Shown: one piece after another, positions 43,125 to 54,984 of the stretch
How the letters are laid out: each line of letters opens with the position of its first letter
Position numbering within the stretch: the first letter of the stretch is position 1
NCBI GenBank assembly: GCA_029964075.1
Contig: CM057144.1
Location: 17,507,281-17,571,280 of the forward strand
Direction of reading: 5' to 3'
DNA: 64,000 nt
From: Patiria pectinifera
Taxonomy: Eukaryota; Echinodermata; Asteroidea; Valvatida; Asterinidae
Position numbers and translations under genes: made by a program
The notes under the pieces: model-generated
The model's database searches: none
The model's input: the letters and a program-made list of their open reading frames with translations, nothing else
What the model was told of the DNA's origin: nothing

Positions 43125-43205
43125 ACCCCGGTAAACTCGGTGGCCGAGTGGTAAGACGTCTGCACTAATAAGCATGAAGTTGTTGGCTCGAGTCCAACCC
43201 GAGTG
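43125..43205 (+). mobile_element. tRNA-like sequence, SINE head or tRNA pseudogene
   Basis: Contains TGGCCGAGTGG (A box, as in Leu/Ser tRNAs) near 43141 and GGCTCGAGTCC (B box) near 43186. Acceptor-stem ends do not pair convincingly, so a tRNA-derived SINE or a pseudogene is more likely than a working tRNA. Confidence 0.5.
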
Positions 43206-43720
43206 TACTGATTTACGAAACTACCGACGGAGGGCAAAACCTACTACATACCTTGCACCCTCGACACAAAGCGTGTATTAACCCTAACTCGCTTGGCATT
43301 TTGGATAATGCAACCTCAATCCTGCAAAATTCTCCAACGCCTTCATGTACAAATTGCAGCCTTAATCCTCAAAAACATCCATAATTTGTTGAATGTGGTC
43401 CTTGGAGGGGTGACCACTGCCTGATTCCTGCAATATCCTCCGGAAATCACTGTTAAGGCAGGGCCGGGCTTGTGACATCCTGGAGCAGTGCGGAGGATTT
43501 CAAGTATTATCTAGGCCTAAACATATGAACGGCTGAGCATAAACAACACAAGGCCCGGCCTCAGACCTTGACACAGCGCATCTCCTAAAATGTGCAACAT
43601 ATTTTTGTCATATAGCCTCAATCCTGCAGACTTCTCCATTTTTTTTAGGATTCGGGAAGGTTAGAGTTAACAAAGGACATTATGTACGACAATAAACTCG
43701 AAACCAAGAACATCACTTAC

Positions 43721-43862
43721 CTATTCCCACAATTACGCCAAGCACTCCCACAAGACCAAAAACAAGACCAATAGTATCTCTATAGGTCCAATCAGATGTC
43801 TCGCCGTCACTAGCAGTTAGTGTAACTGTAGTAGACACGTTCATAGTTCCGTACTCTGCCAT
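43721..43862 (-). CDS. exon 1 (or first visible exon) of the transmembrane-NACHT gene
   Basis: Encodes MAEYGTMNVSTTVTL... with an N-V-S glycosylation site, a polar stretch, then the hydrophobic run TIGLVFGLVGVLGVIVGI. It ends in phase 1 at CAATAG|GTAAG (43721). The ATG at 43862 follows an in-frame TAG at 43886-43888. That TAG overlaps a fair splice acceptor (TTTGTTTACATAG), so a preceding exon with more extracellular sequence is possible. Combined with exons 2-4, the model is a type III or signal-anchor membrane protein: a short outside segment, one helix, positive charges, then a cytosolic NACHT. Phase-1 junctions agree throughout. The transcript is unproven. Confidence 0.66.
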
Positions 43863-43893
43863 TTCTGCTAGCAGCAATGGAACGTTCTATGTA

Positions 43894-46205
43894 AACAAAT
43901 CAAAATGTATTGTGACGGAGCACGAAGTGTATGTGATAAATTCAATGCAACCACTGTCTGTATAATGACTGTATTACATCGAGTCACCCACACTTTGCAT
44001 ATTGGCAGATCCTGATCGCTGATTGGTCAGTTGGACTTAGGCACTATTGTATGGCAGAGTGAAATTGTATTGGGGCTATAGGCTACCGGGTGAACTCAGG
44101 GGTATAAAAGCAGCTGCACGACAGGATTTTAGGCAGATGATTCAGAGATGATTCAAGTGATAACTTAATGATTGGAACAAGTGATTGGGGTTCAAGTAAT
44201 ACTAGACAAATAAGGATGATGATGGGGATTGATTAAAGGCTTGACCATTGTTTGTGATTCCTGACTCCGATTCCACTCATTCCACTGGCTCAAATTATTG
44301 CTAATTAGGCTTCTAATCACCGAATGTCAGGGCCAAAGTCCCAGGGTAGATAAAAGGGCCTGAGAGGATTGCGAATCTCAAGGATTCCTTCTCCCTACTC
44401 CCCTTCCGCAATCCCATTCCACAAACCCCTTCCACCTTCCACCGGCGGTATTCCACCGAGGATTCCACTGACGGTATTCCCCTGAGGATAACTTGTGCCG
44501 TGGCCCATCGCTGCGGGGACTGGACACCATCAAGGCGGCACGCTACCTATCAAACCAGCCTGACGAAGGAGAGCTGGCACGACGACGTCACAGTATACTC
44601 GTCCTGTTATATCGCCTTGTGGTTGCGGAGGCCAATTTTTAAAGGTCACACAATACTTTATTTCGAATGAAACAACTTGCACACAGACATGTTCACGGGC
44701 GAATTCTTTGAAAATCAACTTCTACCGTTTAGAAGACTGTATATTCGTTCAACTTTCAGGGTTTGTTTCCCTTATAATGATGATTAAAATCGTTTTGATA
44801 TTGTTCAGTATTTTTCTTCGAAATTGGAAAAAAAATGGGCTGAGGTACGTCCACGTCCACGTAACACTGGTGTTAACAATATCCGTCAATCTTTTGAAGA
44901 CTCACATAAATTTACAAGGATTATATCCATTATGGTGTGCAGTAAAAATTGCACTCTCGCCTCCTTCACCAGTTATTAATTTATAAATTGCCCCTTTTCT
45001 CCAGCTTCCATTGGTCAATACCGAGACCCACGCAACGTCACCCCTAGTCACGCTAATGAATATGCTAATGATGCGCCTCGTTATTGTTGTGGCAAAATCG
45101 AAACCCTGACAACCACGAGTTGTTTTGGTCGGCAGAAAATCCAAGTCCAGCGAAATTTGTCTTGGAGATAGTTCAAGGTGTAACACTTCCGTTTGCAAAA
45201 ACAGATTGAGATTAAATGTGGAATATACTTAGATGATATTAGTGTTCAACTACTCGTGAAATAACAACTTGTGAGGATTCCTAAAAATTGAGATAAGTGA
45301 AAACATTTCGGGACCTTTTCGAACGATTTTTCCCCCCACGAGATTTAGGTTAGCTTTACCATTGACCAGTATTGACGTTTCGGCATCAATAACGGCGATT
45401 TTGTTTTCACTGATATGAAGTTCAGAACTTCATCTTTCGTTACATTTTAACAGTTCAATCATACTGAGCATCATTATTTTCTGAAAAACAGAACGTTACA
45501 GGGGGGTGTGCATTGATGTCGCTGCTCTGTTGTAAGCGTCAATGTACGTAATCGGATTAAATTTGCTTAACAACGCTAGACGCAAAGGCTTCGCAATCAG
45601 AATGCTGTTACAACCAAACAAAACGTCGGATGTGTAATTGAAACGATTCATCGGTTAAGTGCAAAAATCAATATCATAATTATGGTGTCGCCGCCCCGAC
45701 GCCCAAAAAAGAGAAGAAAATCTGATCCCTACAAGCTCTCTCTTTTGTCACAGATTTAAAAACATATACATCGCAAACATCGATACATATTAGAGAGTAT
45801 ATTTATAGAGTATAGCCAATTTCTCAATCTGTCCCTGTCTCAAGTATCCCTTGTTAAGAAACGTAATGGATTTAGGGTGAGGGTAGTTTTGCTTACTTGC
45901 TCAAGCCACTTTACCACCTCTTGACACTTGCCTCTTTCAAGAGTTGTAACGAGTCACTGATTTTTGTAACTGAGTCGAGTGGGGTCGTTTTAAGTCGAGT
46001 CGAGTCGAGTCATGAGGCCAAGAAGGTCGAGTCGAGTCTCAGTATACAGTGTGCAGTCCAGTCGAGTCGAGTGAAATATTTAGCTGGAGTCAATTCGAGT
46101 CACAAATATTTTAACAACAAAAATAACAAATAAAGACAAAAGAGAAAGTCATTTGTGTCACCAACGGTTAACAAGAAGTGAAACTTCGGTCTCACATGTA
46201 CGGAG
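43894..46205. other. intergenic or upstream region of NACHT gene
   Basis: No further exon recognised. Includes a CCATTCCAC/TTCCACCG-type low-complexity stretch (about 44400-44490) and a GAGTC-rich simple repeat (about 45955-46090, multiple GTCGAGTCGAGTC). Confidence 0.4.
45955..46090. repeat. GAGTC pentanucleotide-type simple repeat
   Basis: Interrupted runs of GTCGAGTCGAGTCGAGTC on the plus strand, together with TCGAGTC in GGTCGAGTCGAGTCTC and CAGTCGAGTCGAGTG. A degenerate microsatellite. Confidence 0.75.
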
Positions 46206-46612
46206 CCCGTAAGGGGACAGGGTTGAATTTGTTTCGTTCCCTCGAAATATTATTTCGTTCCCACGAAATATTATTGCCTTCCCTCGAAATATCATTTCGT
46301 TCCCTCGAACTAATTATTTCGTTTTCTCGAAATAAATCATAATTTTCGGCTTGCTATTTCGCCTGGGAGGATTAATATTAAGCGCCCCAAAATGTTTCTT
46401 AAATACTAGCAAATTCATATTAATTCCAAAATTGGGTTTATTTGAGCTGTTTTGAGCTCAAAAAAACAGCTCAAAATGTAATCCGCCCGGGCGAAAATTA
46501 TTAATTATTTCGACGGAACGAAATATTATTTCGAGGGAACGAAACAGTATTTCGAGGGAATGAAATAGTATTTTGAGGGAACGAAACATTTTTCAACCCT
46601 GTCCTTTACGGG
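46206..46612. mobile_element. palindromic foldback element with TTTCG...CGAAA subrepeats
   Basis: Ends are inverted: CCCGTAAGGGGACAGGGTTG (46206) and CAACCCTGTCCTTTACGGG (ending 46612). The left arm holds about five copies of a 21-24-bp unit (TTTCGTTCCCTCGAAATATT) and the right arm about four copies inverted, around an AT-rich core. Each unit is itself a small palindrome (TTTCG..CGAAA). No ORF. Typical of a foldback DNA transposon. Confidence 0.8.
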
Positions 46613-46933
46613 ATCTGTTCATAAGCTATCTGGTTTTGATTCGGGTCCGGAATTGTTTTAGCTAATCGCTGGCAACATCAAAACCAAATTTCATTATGCA
46701 AAACTGTTTCTGAGTATCTAAAAAATGAGCATGTATCTATTTTTGTAAAAGAAGGGCATCAATGTAACCAATGTTCGAATCTAAGAGGTTAAAATTATAC
46801 CCTCAAAGACGGGGAGCGGCTATATCCGTAGCCTTTCGCCAAGGCAATCGTGGCTTAGAGCGGCGGAGCTGCGGATGCACTAAGTGACTGGAGCAAAGAT
46901 TAAGTCAGCACTCATGAGTGGCATAGCCACGAG

Positions 46934-47088
46934 GCCTTTTCGAACTTGATTTTGCGGTTTTGCGGGTTGTTTTGTTGAACGCTGACTCCATCGTTTCCAG
47001 TTGTTTGGAATTTTGCTACCCTTTTGGGGTAGCAAACATCGAGATGATAAGGAAAAACATAAGAAATTCCTGACAAGTTCGAAAAGGC
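46934..47088. mobile_element. 155-bp MITE-like element with perfect 15-bp inverted repeats
   Basis: GCCTTTTCGAACTTG at 46934-46948 and its exact complement CAAGTTCGAAAAGGC at 47074-47088 bound a short non-coding core. It abuts the left end of the duplicated block starting near 47092. Confidence 0.7.
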
Positions 47089-48513
47089 GTGTGTTTGTCG
47101 AGGGAATATAATTTCTAAAACTCAAGCCCGAAGGCATTGGGTCAAGGCCTAGTGCGGCAACAATGATTCCTTTCTTATTTTAAGAGCCTGTATAGGAACT
47201 CATTGATACGTGTCAAACAACAACTTCCATACGGTTAAGGCAATGGTACAGTCAGGAGTTGCCGTGAAGCCGCCATTTTGAAAGCTTGGCCATATTTTTA
47301 AACTACATTAGGCCTACGGGTGGTGTACACCAGTAATTAAATAGGCCCAAAATGGCCTATGCCGGCCAAATCACGATTTGAGGGTTGGTGGAAATAAAGG
47401 GCCCTAGCTCTGAAATGGTCTTGGAAATTTGTATTTCTGGAAAATTTGGAATGAATTTGGACAAAAAGTATCTCTAATTTGCAATTAAGTGTCGGGATAT
47501 TTTTTTTGTTCTTCAAAATGGCGATATGGGTTTCAGGACTGCTTATCCACGAGGCGACATTGTTTGTAGTGGAAAGCCAGCCCAAAATAATGAAGTCATT
47601 GTTAACCCCCAAATGGAAATAAAGTGAAAGATGGTAAACAAGCTTTAATTTGATGCACTATCTTGATCACCAGTGAGAGTAATGAGCATTTCCTCGATCT
47701 AGTTTGAGGTGGAGGCAGTTCTCATTGAAGCCTATATTTACTGGTCTGCACCCATACACACACGCGTGCATGGTATGGAATCTGGGCTTCGGTTGCGGCC
47801 ATCCTGAAAGCCTTAAATAAATTATACTTTTAGGGGATGTGGATTAAATAATGTCTTTGCACTTATTTAAGCACGAGAACACCAGGCGCGTAGGAAGCTC
47901 AAAATCATTGGCCAGACTCATCGAAGTATTTGGCAAAATCTCTCCCAAATCTCTTCGGCCACTATCTCAGGGGCAACCTAGTCCGGAAATGTTGGACTCA
48001 ATACTGTGTATGAGAGTCCCAAAACTAAGGTACTGACAACATGCAATACAAGAAAATACACTGGCATCTGAAACAGCCAGTCCAATAACTCTTCAGTACT
48101 ACATCACTCAACTGTTCCAAACAAATACATAGGATGTGAGGTACTAGTCTCCATTTCTACACATTACACCATAGTCAGCCACCAGGCTTTACATGACAAT
48201 GAATGAAGAAGTCAGTCTTTTCGAACAGTTAGACCATGGATGGACATGGATACGTCTAGTTTGTGGCCTCATTTTGAAATCCCTTGACTTCCCTCTCATG
48301 TGCAAAATATTGAAGAAAAAAACACCTTATAAAATTGGGTTCAGTTTTCAAACTTGGTTGGTGAAATGATGAGGGCCTTGTCTTTGCCCAATGAGAATTT
48401 TGCATTTCTAAAGAGTAAGTAAACTTGGCCTGAATTTGTTTGGCATGTTTTGAGCAACCTAATTCCCAGTCTGGGTGCACACCCTGAACATTACACTAGC
48501 TCGTACAAAAGAC

Positions 48514-48775
48514 CACGGGCGTCGCCAGGATTGTTTACTAGAGGAGGGCAAAACATATTGTTGCCAAAAAAAATCTGTATTTCTCAGCACTTTCTTGATT
48601 TATCAGTTTTAGAGGGGGGCAGGGACATCCCCCCACCCATTACATTTACACCACAATGAATTCGCCCCTCCTTTTTTCCCCTTTTTTCCCGCCTTTTTTG
48701 CTTTTCTAGAGGGGCGGGGCAACTGCCCCTTGCCGGGGCAACTGCCCCCCTTGCCAACCCCTTGCGACGCCCATG
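48514..48775. mobile_element. 262-bp hAT-like MITE with 8-bp target duplication
   Basis: Flanked by the 8-bp direct repeat CAAAAGAC (48506-48513 and 48776-48783). Terminal inverted repeats CACGGGCGTCGCCAGG and CATGGGCGTCGCAAGG (reverse strand) agree at 14 of 16 positions. Copy B of the duplication has the empty site (GTACAACAGAC then GTGTGCAGG near 52460), which proves an insertion. An 8-bp duplication and CA-starting ends suggest the hAT superfamily. No ORF. Confidence 0.85.
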
Positions 48776-49126
48776 CAAAAGACATGCGTAGGTACATTTG
48801 GAGATTGATTCTTCGTACATACAGCTGTATACTAGGCAAGAAGACAAGATCGAGGAAGACAACATTTTGAAAAAGTTGGGGCGAGGGTTTACAATTCAAT
48901 ATAAACAAAATGAAGAGTCAATCACACAGTACAAGAGACTCAGACACTGTGTATACCAGAATTCATGTTAAAACACAAATCAACCGAGCACGGATGTCAC
49001 CGAGGCCAAGGGAACTGATCGTGGATCCAAGATCGTTCACTTTCACTCTCGACACAGTGCCTGCAGTATACGTGCCTGTTTGGGACTCTGGTCTTGTTTT
49101 TGATTTGGCTGATCTCCGGATATGTA

Positions 49127-50031
49127 TAGTCGGACTCCCTATTATCGCGACATACCTATTATCGCGGCATCCCTATTATCGCGGCATGGGAAATTTCTCT
49201 TTTTTTGCGTTGCCAAAACTCCTTCAAGTGGCGATTTTTATCCAGTTCACCAGTCATCGAGGATATTTGCCAAGTTGCATCAAAAGGACGATTCAAAAAT
49301 ATTGTGTCTTTCGGGACTTTTAACGATTTTTAATAATGATTATCGTTTTCCAAAACTTGCAAATTTTCCCTTACCGTGTCTGCTAAAAGGTACCGTTTAT
49401 ATTTTAACATTAATCTTTAATTGTGCTCTGTCCATGAAAGTTCCATTGTCTGGTTCCCATTTTTTTCAGCTACAAATGTAAAATGAAGTCGAACGACGAT
49501 ATTTGCTGCGCGAAATCGTAACAACTTTTACGGGATCAAAATAAGCACCGAGCGTTAGCTAAAAAAATAAAACGGAACACCGTGTAAAGTGAATGGCGCC
49601 CTCAATCGCCGATCTGTAGACTTGCCTCAGGGATTTGTGTTCTCCTTTCGGGGGAAAGGCAGGGTCTTAAGAAGTCATCCTGCAGAAATATAGTCTGTAA
49701 TCAACTTGAACGTTACAGGAAATATAAGACCTGATTCAGTGGATGTTTTGGTCAAAAATTAACTACGAATAAAAAAGTTGGGATCATTATAAAAACCACT
49801 TCCCGCATACCGCGATAATAGGGAGTCCACCTCCATTTGCACACTCCGCGCATGTCTATTTTCACAGGCATTGTACGTCGGAACAAACCACACCACCGTC
49901 GGATTTGTTATATTAATTTGAAAAGGAAGAGTTACACTACACAAAAAACAGGACAATTCGAAAAGGTTAGAAGGCAATCTGTATTCTGAAGAGAAACGTG
50001 ACAAATACCGCGATAATATGGCAACCCATCC
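49127..50031. mobile_element. 905-bp TA-flanked DNA transposon (Tc1/mariner-pogo type), non-autonomous
   Basis: Sits between TA (49125-49126) and TA (50032-50033); copy B reads ACATGTACCTGG without it (about 52688-52699). The left end carries three tandem copies of a 17-bp unit with CTATTATCGCG. The inner right arm at 49811-49828 is the exact complement of GGACTCCCTATTATCGCG (49132-49149), and a further copy (CCGCGATAATATGG) lies at the outer right end. Repeated ATTATCGCGG motifs may be transposase-binding sites. No transposase ORF. Confidence 0.78.
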
Positions 50032-51009
50032 TACCTGGCGGATTTCAGGAACTTTCTCCCCAGATTACAATATGCGTGCTAAGAAGTGATGTGTTAGATA
50101 TTGAATCGGGATCAGGGTAGATACAAAAAGAAAACATCAGTGACATGGCCCGGCATGCAGATTGCTTGTGTGTACTGCACCGGGTTCCTACGCCGATAAA
50201 GAAACATATGACGGTGCGCCAACGCCCAGCGGCCCACGCATGCGCAATACACCAGTTCACAATGAAGTCAAATTCATACACGCATGCGCATTGATTGGCC
50301 CCTGCTGATTTCCCTTAACCAGGAGCGCACGGCACGAAATCAAACTTGTTTCAGCTAGATAGCTTCGTCTACCTTCACGATTCAATGAAACGTGACGACT
50401 GAACTTTTTTATAGCAAGGTGGTAAACAAAATGGGAAGATGTATATTACAGAAACTTCTGACATATTAATCAAACGATGAAATGCAGTACATGTACAAAG
50501 ATTTATAATCTCTTGACATACCTCAGCTTTTTGAGTTATCTCATTAAGTTGGCAAACTTCTAAACTTCACACAACAGTCATTATCATGACCACCAAATAC
50601 TCAGTCTTCACCATCGTGAAGACGAATATTAAGCAAATTTATTGAAATGTTGATTAAGACAAACAGGTCTTGTTTCGTAAAAGGGCCACATATTACACTC
50701 CTCAAAGTGTTTGTTTTTTTCTAAGAAATATTTTATTGTGTCATTCTTTGAAAAAGTACTAAGGGTTAAGACAGGTTCAGCTTTTTTTAAAATTATTTCC
50801 CCCTAGAAAAAAAATCGCTTATTTGAAAGAAAACCATCTTTTGCAGTGTATTACATCTATTAGTACTTTCGTTTCTCTACACACTTCAACAAATATGTAC
50901 CGTCTGTGACTTTCATTTCGTTTCAGGAGTGTACTCTAGAGATTTAGCAGTTCGGTTTGAAAGGCAAGGTTTGTGCATAAAATAGGCACACAGACAGATT
51001 TACACAAAC

Positions 51010-53530
51010 ATATCGTTTGTCTAGGGAATATAATTTCTAAAGCTCAAGCCCGAAGGCATTGCCCTACTATTGAGTCAAGGCCTAGTGCGGCAACAATGAC
51101 CCTTTTCTTATGTTAAGAGCCTGTATAGGAAATCATTGATACGTGTCAAACGACAACTTCCATACGGTTAAGGCAATGGTACAGTCAGGATTTGCCGTGA
51201 CGAAGCCGCCATTCTGAAAGCTTGGCCATATTTTAAACTACATTAGGCCTACGGGTGGTGTACACCACTTATTAAATAGGCCCAAAATGGCCTATGCCGG
51301 CCAAATCACGATTTGAGGGTTGGTGGAAATGAAGGGCCTTAGCTCTGAAATGGTCTTAGAACTTGTATTTCTGGAAACCTTGGGATGAATTTGGACACAA
51401 AGTAGCTCTAATTTGGAATAAAGTGTTGTGATAGTTTTTTTCTTCAAAATGGCGATATGGGGCTCAGGACTGCTTTTCCGCGAGGCGACATTTTCTGTCG
51501 TGAAAAGTCAGCTCAAATTATGTCATTGTTAACTCCGAATGGAAAAGAAAGTGAAAGAGGGTAAACAAGCTTTAATTTGATTTACATGTAAGTGTCTCGA
51601 TCATCAGGTAGAGTAATTAGCATTTCCTCGAGCTATTTTGAGATAGTGGAGGCACTTTTTATTGTTGCCTATATTTTTTACTGGTCTGCACTCACAAACG
51701 CGTACACACATAGAATATGGGCTTCGGTTGTGTGGCCATTTTGAAAGACTTAATTAAATGATACTTTTAGGGGATGTGGATTAAATAATTTCGTTGAACT
51801 TGTTTAAGGACGAGAACACCAAGCGCGTAGGAAGCTCAAAATCATTGGCCAGACTCATCAGAGTATTTGGCCAAATCTCTCCCAAATGAAACGGTACTTC
51901 AGCCACTATCTCAGGGGCAACCTAGTCCGGAAATGTTGGACTCAATATTGTGTATGAGAGTCCCACAACTAAGGTACTGACCACATGCAATACAAAAAAA
52001 AACAGACTGGCATCTGAAACAACCAGTCCAATAACTCTTCAGTACTACATCACTCAACTGTGCCAAACAAATATATAGGATGCGAGGTGCTAGTCTCTAT
52101 TTCTACACATTTCACCATAGTCAGCCACCAGACTAAATATGACAATGAATGAAGAAGTCAGTATTTTCAAACAGTTGGACCATGGATGGACATAGATAAG
52201 TCCAGTCTTTAGCCTTATTTTGAAACCCCTGACTTCCTTCTCTTGTGCAAAATATTGAAGAAAAAATCTCCTTTGAAATTGAGTTGAGTTTTCTAACTTG
52301 GTTGGTGAACTGCTGAGGACCTTTTTCTTTGCCCAGTGAAAATTTCGGAGAATTGTGCTGGCTAAAGAGTGAGTAAACACGTTGGATTGCTTTTATTTGG
52401 CATGTTTTTGAGCACTCAAGTTCCCAGACTGGGTGCATCCCCTGAACATTAAACATACTTGTACAACAGACGTGTGCAGGTACATGGGGAATTTGACTGA
52501 TCGTACAGCTGTGTACTTCGCCTAATGCTCAGATAAATACATTATCGACTCAGATAAATACATGTCACAGAGGCAAAGGGAACTGATCACGGATCCAAGA
52601 TCGTTCAAATTTCACTCTCGACACAGTGCCTGCAGTATACGTACCGGTTTGACTCTGGCCTTGTCTTTGCTTTGGCTGATCTCCGGACATGTACCTGGCA
52701 GATTTCAGGAACTTTCTCCTCAGATTGCAATATACGTGCCAAGAAGTGATGTGCTAGATCTTGAATCGGGATCAGTGTAAATACAAAAAGAAACATCTGT
52801 GGCATGGTCCGGCATGCAGATTGTTTGTGAGTACTGTACCGGGATCCTACGCCGATTATTCCGTTCCGTTGTTATAACCAGTATGAATCAATATGCAACA
52901 CTGCTCTGAGTTTGGCAGGCAGGCAAGCAACTTGTGACGGTGCGCCAATGCCCAGCGGCCCACGCATGTGCAATAGACCAGTTCACGATGAAGTCAAATT
53001 CATACACGCATGCGCATTGATTGGCCCATGCTGATTTCCCTTGACCTCGTGTGCACGGCACGAAATCAAACTTGATTAAGCTAGCTTTATCTACCTTCAC
53101 GATTCAATGAAACGTGACGACTGAACTTGTTTTATAGCCAGGTGGTAAAGAAATGGGAGGATGTGTCATTACAGAAACTTATGACATGTTAATCAGAGTT
53201 GTAGTCGAGGCCACAACCTCCGAGGCCGAGGCAAAGGCCGAGGCAACAACCTCCTAAAGATGTGTCATTACAACAACTTCCGACATGTTAATCAAACAAT
53301 CAAATACAGTGCCAAGAATTATAATCTGTGGACATACCACTAGCACTAAGTAGGCAATAACAACAAAATCCTCACTCTTTACCACCATGAACACGATTAT
53401 TAAGCAATGGCTGAAACGTTGATTAAGACAAACAAATGTTGTTTTGTAAAAGGTCAACATAATTATTATACTGCTAAAAAATGTGGGTTTTTTTCACTGA
53501 GAAATTTGTTCTTGTCTCATTTCTTGAAAA
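51010..53530. repeat. segmental duplication, copy B (empty-site version)
   Basis: Matches copy A over its whole length in the same orientation with moderate divergence, but lacks both insertions. It has its own small tandem duplication near 53190-53290 (GAGGCCGAGGC-rich, with a repeat of TGTCATTACA..AACTT.{2}GACATGTTAATCA). Confidence 0.9.
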
Positions 53531-54984
53531 AAATATGAAATTTATAAATTGTATCCTGCACAATAAAACCACTTAGACAAAAAAGTGATACTCAAGACGA
53601 TTTCATTTTTATTTCCGAAGACAGATGGCACAAATCCTGGAGAAATTGAAAGAAAATTGCAAAATTCTTTGGACCCAAGTTTGCATTTTCACTGGACCGC
53701 TTCGCTCTTGCCCTTTGGGCAAATTGATACTTTGAACTTACGATGAAGTGTTCTTAAACAACAATATGTGCCGATAGACTTGACAAGGAGTCGTCACTTA
53801 CATACAATACAAGTACCGAAATTGAACACTGATGGACAACAAGAATCGTGCGACTACCATCATAAGTCACAGACTGGAATTCAGTATACGGAACACATGT
53901 AGTAAGAATTTATATGTCCGCTGCATACGTATACTTGCACAGCACACTGCTAAATACATCGCCCCACGTTATGAGTAAATCGAATCACTGCATTTCTTAG
54001 CAAATTCTCCCTAGTCGTGTACTTTGACATATGCTTCCTTTTGAACTCTGATATCGGTCCCAATCAATGTTTCGTTGCCCAGTCAGTGAAGTACGCACAG
54101 TATATCGCACGTTCTGCAGTCTGGGAACGAGCAGTTAAACAATTCTCTTTTTGAAACTCCAGGAACCTGCTTTAATCGGCCATTATCCTATAAAGTTGTA
54201 TGGGGATGAATCTGACTTACGACGATCGGGAAACTGTGTCCTATACTTTTGTTCTGTTCCCTTAACTAACACAATTTACATTGGCTCAGAAAATAGGGGC
54301 GGTCAGGTGGCCCGAATCAAATGTTAATTTTTGTTTGTCTAAAACAAAAACCTTCCATGTGACGCATCACAAATCAGGATAATGCCAGCATTCGTTGGTT
54401 TGCAAAACAACTCAAGAAATACCAAATGTAATGAACTGAATTTTTGTATATTAGTTTTTCATGTTGTATAACATTAAAAGGTTTCATATCATGATAAACT
54501 GTCAAAAATAAAAATGACATGATGGGAAACAAAATTAGTTCTTTTATACGAACAAAATACAATTCGAATGAAAGTCAAAAGGGCATGGAAAAGATTGACA
54601 CACTCGTTGTTTGGCAACAATCCAAAATATACCACCTGAATTAAGTTAAATATCGTCGTAATCGGTCTATAAAAATGACACTATATTTTTTGAAACAGAA
54701 AATACTACATTTTGCTAAAATTATATTAACCGTTGGCTTGCATTTAAGCGTTACATGTCCTGCCGTTTGCGTCATTGGGTATATTTCACTAAATTTCCTG
54801 TAAATTGCCTGGTCTGACAAAATCCTCCAAATAATAGGACGAAATAGTTTCTTGACCCATACAGATTCTAGATATATAGACTTTGTACCCAAAACACGTC
54901 ACAATACTTACAGGGCAGAGGGAGATATTTTTGGAATATGCCCCTGTGCAAAGTACGCATAGCGCTACATAATTATGTAGGACA
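53531..54984. other. intergenic
   Basis: AT-rich. No gene or clear repeat recognised; open frames are short and lack motifs. Confidence 0.4.

Larger units (their letters stand above)
47092..50760. repeat. segmental duplication, copy A (with two insertions)
   Basis: Collinear with 51010-53530: shared landmarks are GGGAATATAATTTCTAAA, CCGAAGGCATTG, GGCCTAGTGCGGCAACAATG, CAGGGGCAACCTAGTCCGGA, GGATCCAAGATCGTTCA, GACACAGTGCCTGCAGTATA, and GAACTTTCTCC.CAGATT. Copy A is longer only because of two insertions (48514-48775 and 49127-50031). Non-coding. Confidence 0.9.

Noticed and set aside
44902..45198. 98-codon minus-strand frame upstream of the NACHT gene, considered as a 5' exon
   Set aside because: No signal peptide, domain or matching splice phase could be seen.
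48600..48908. Two overlapping Gly/Lys-rich minus frames
   Set aside because: They lie in the hAT-like MITE and its flank; composition reflects GC-rich element ends.
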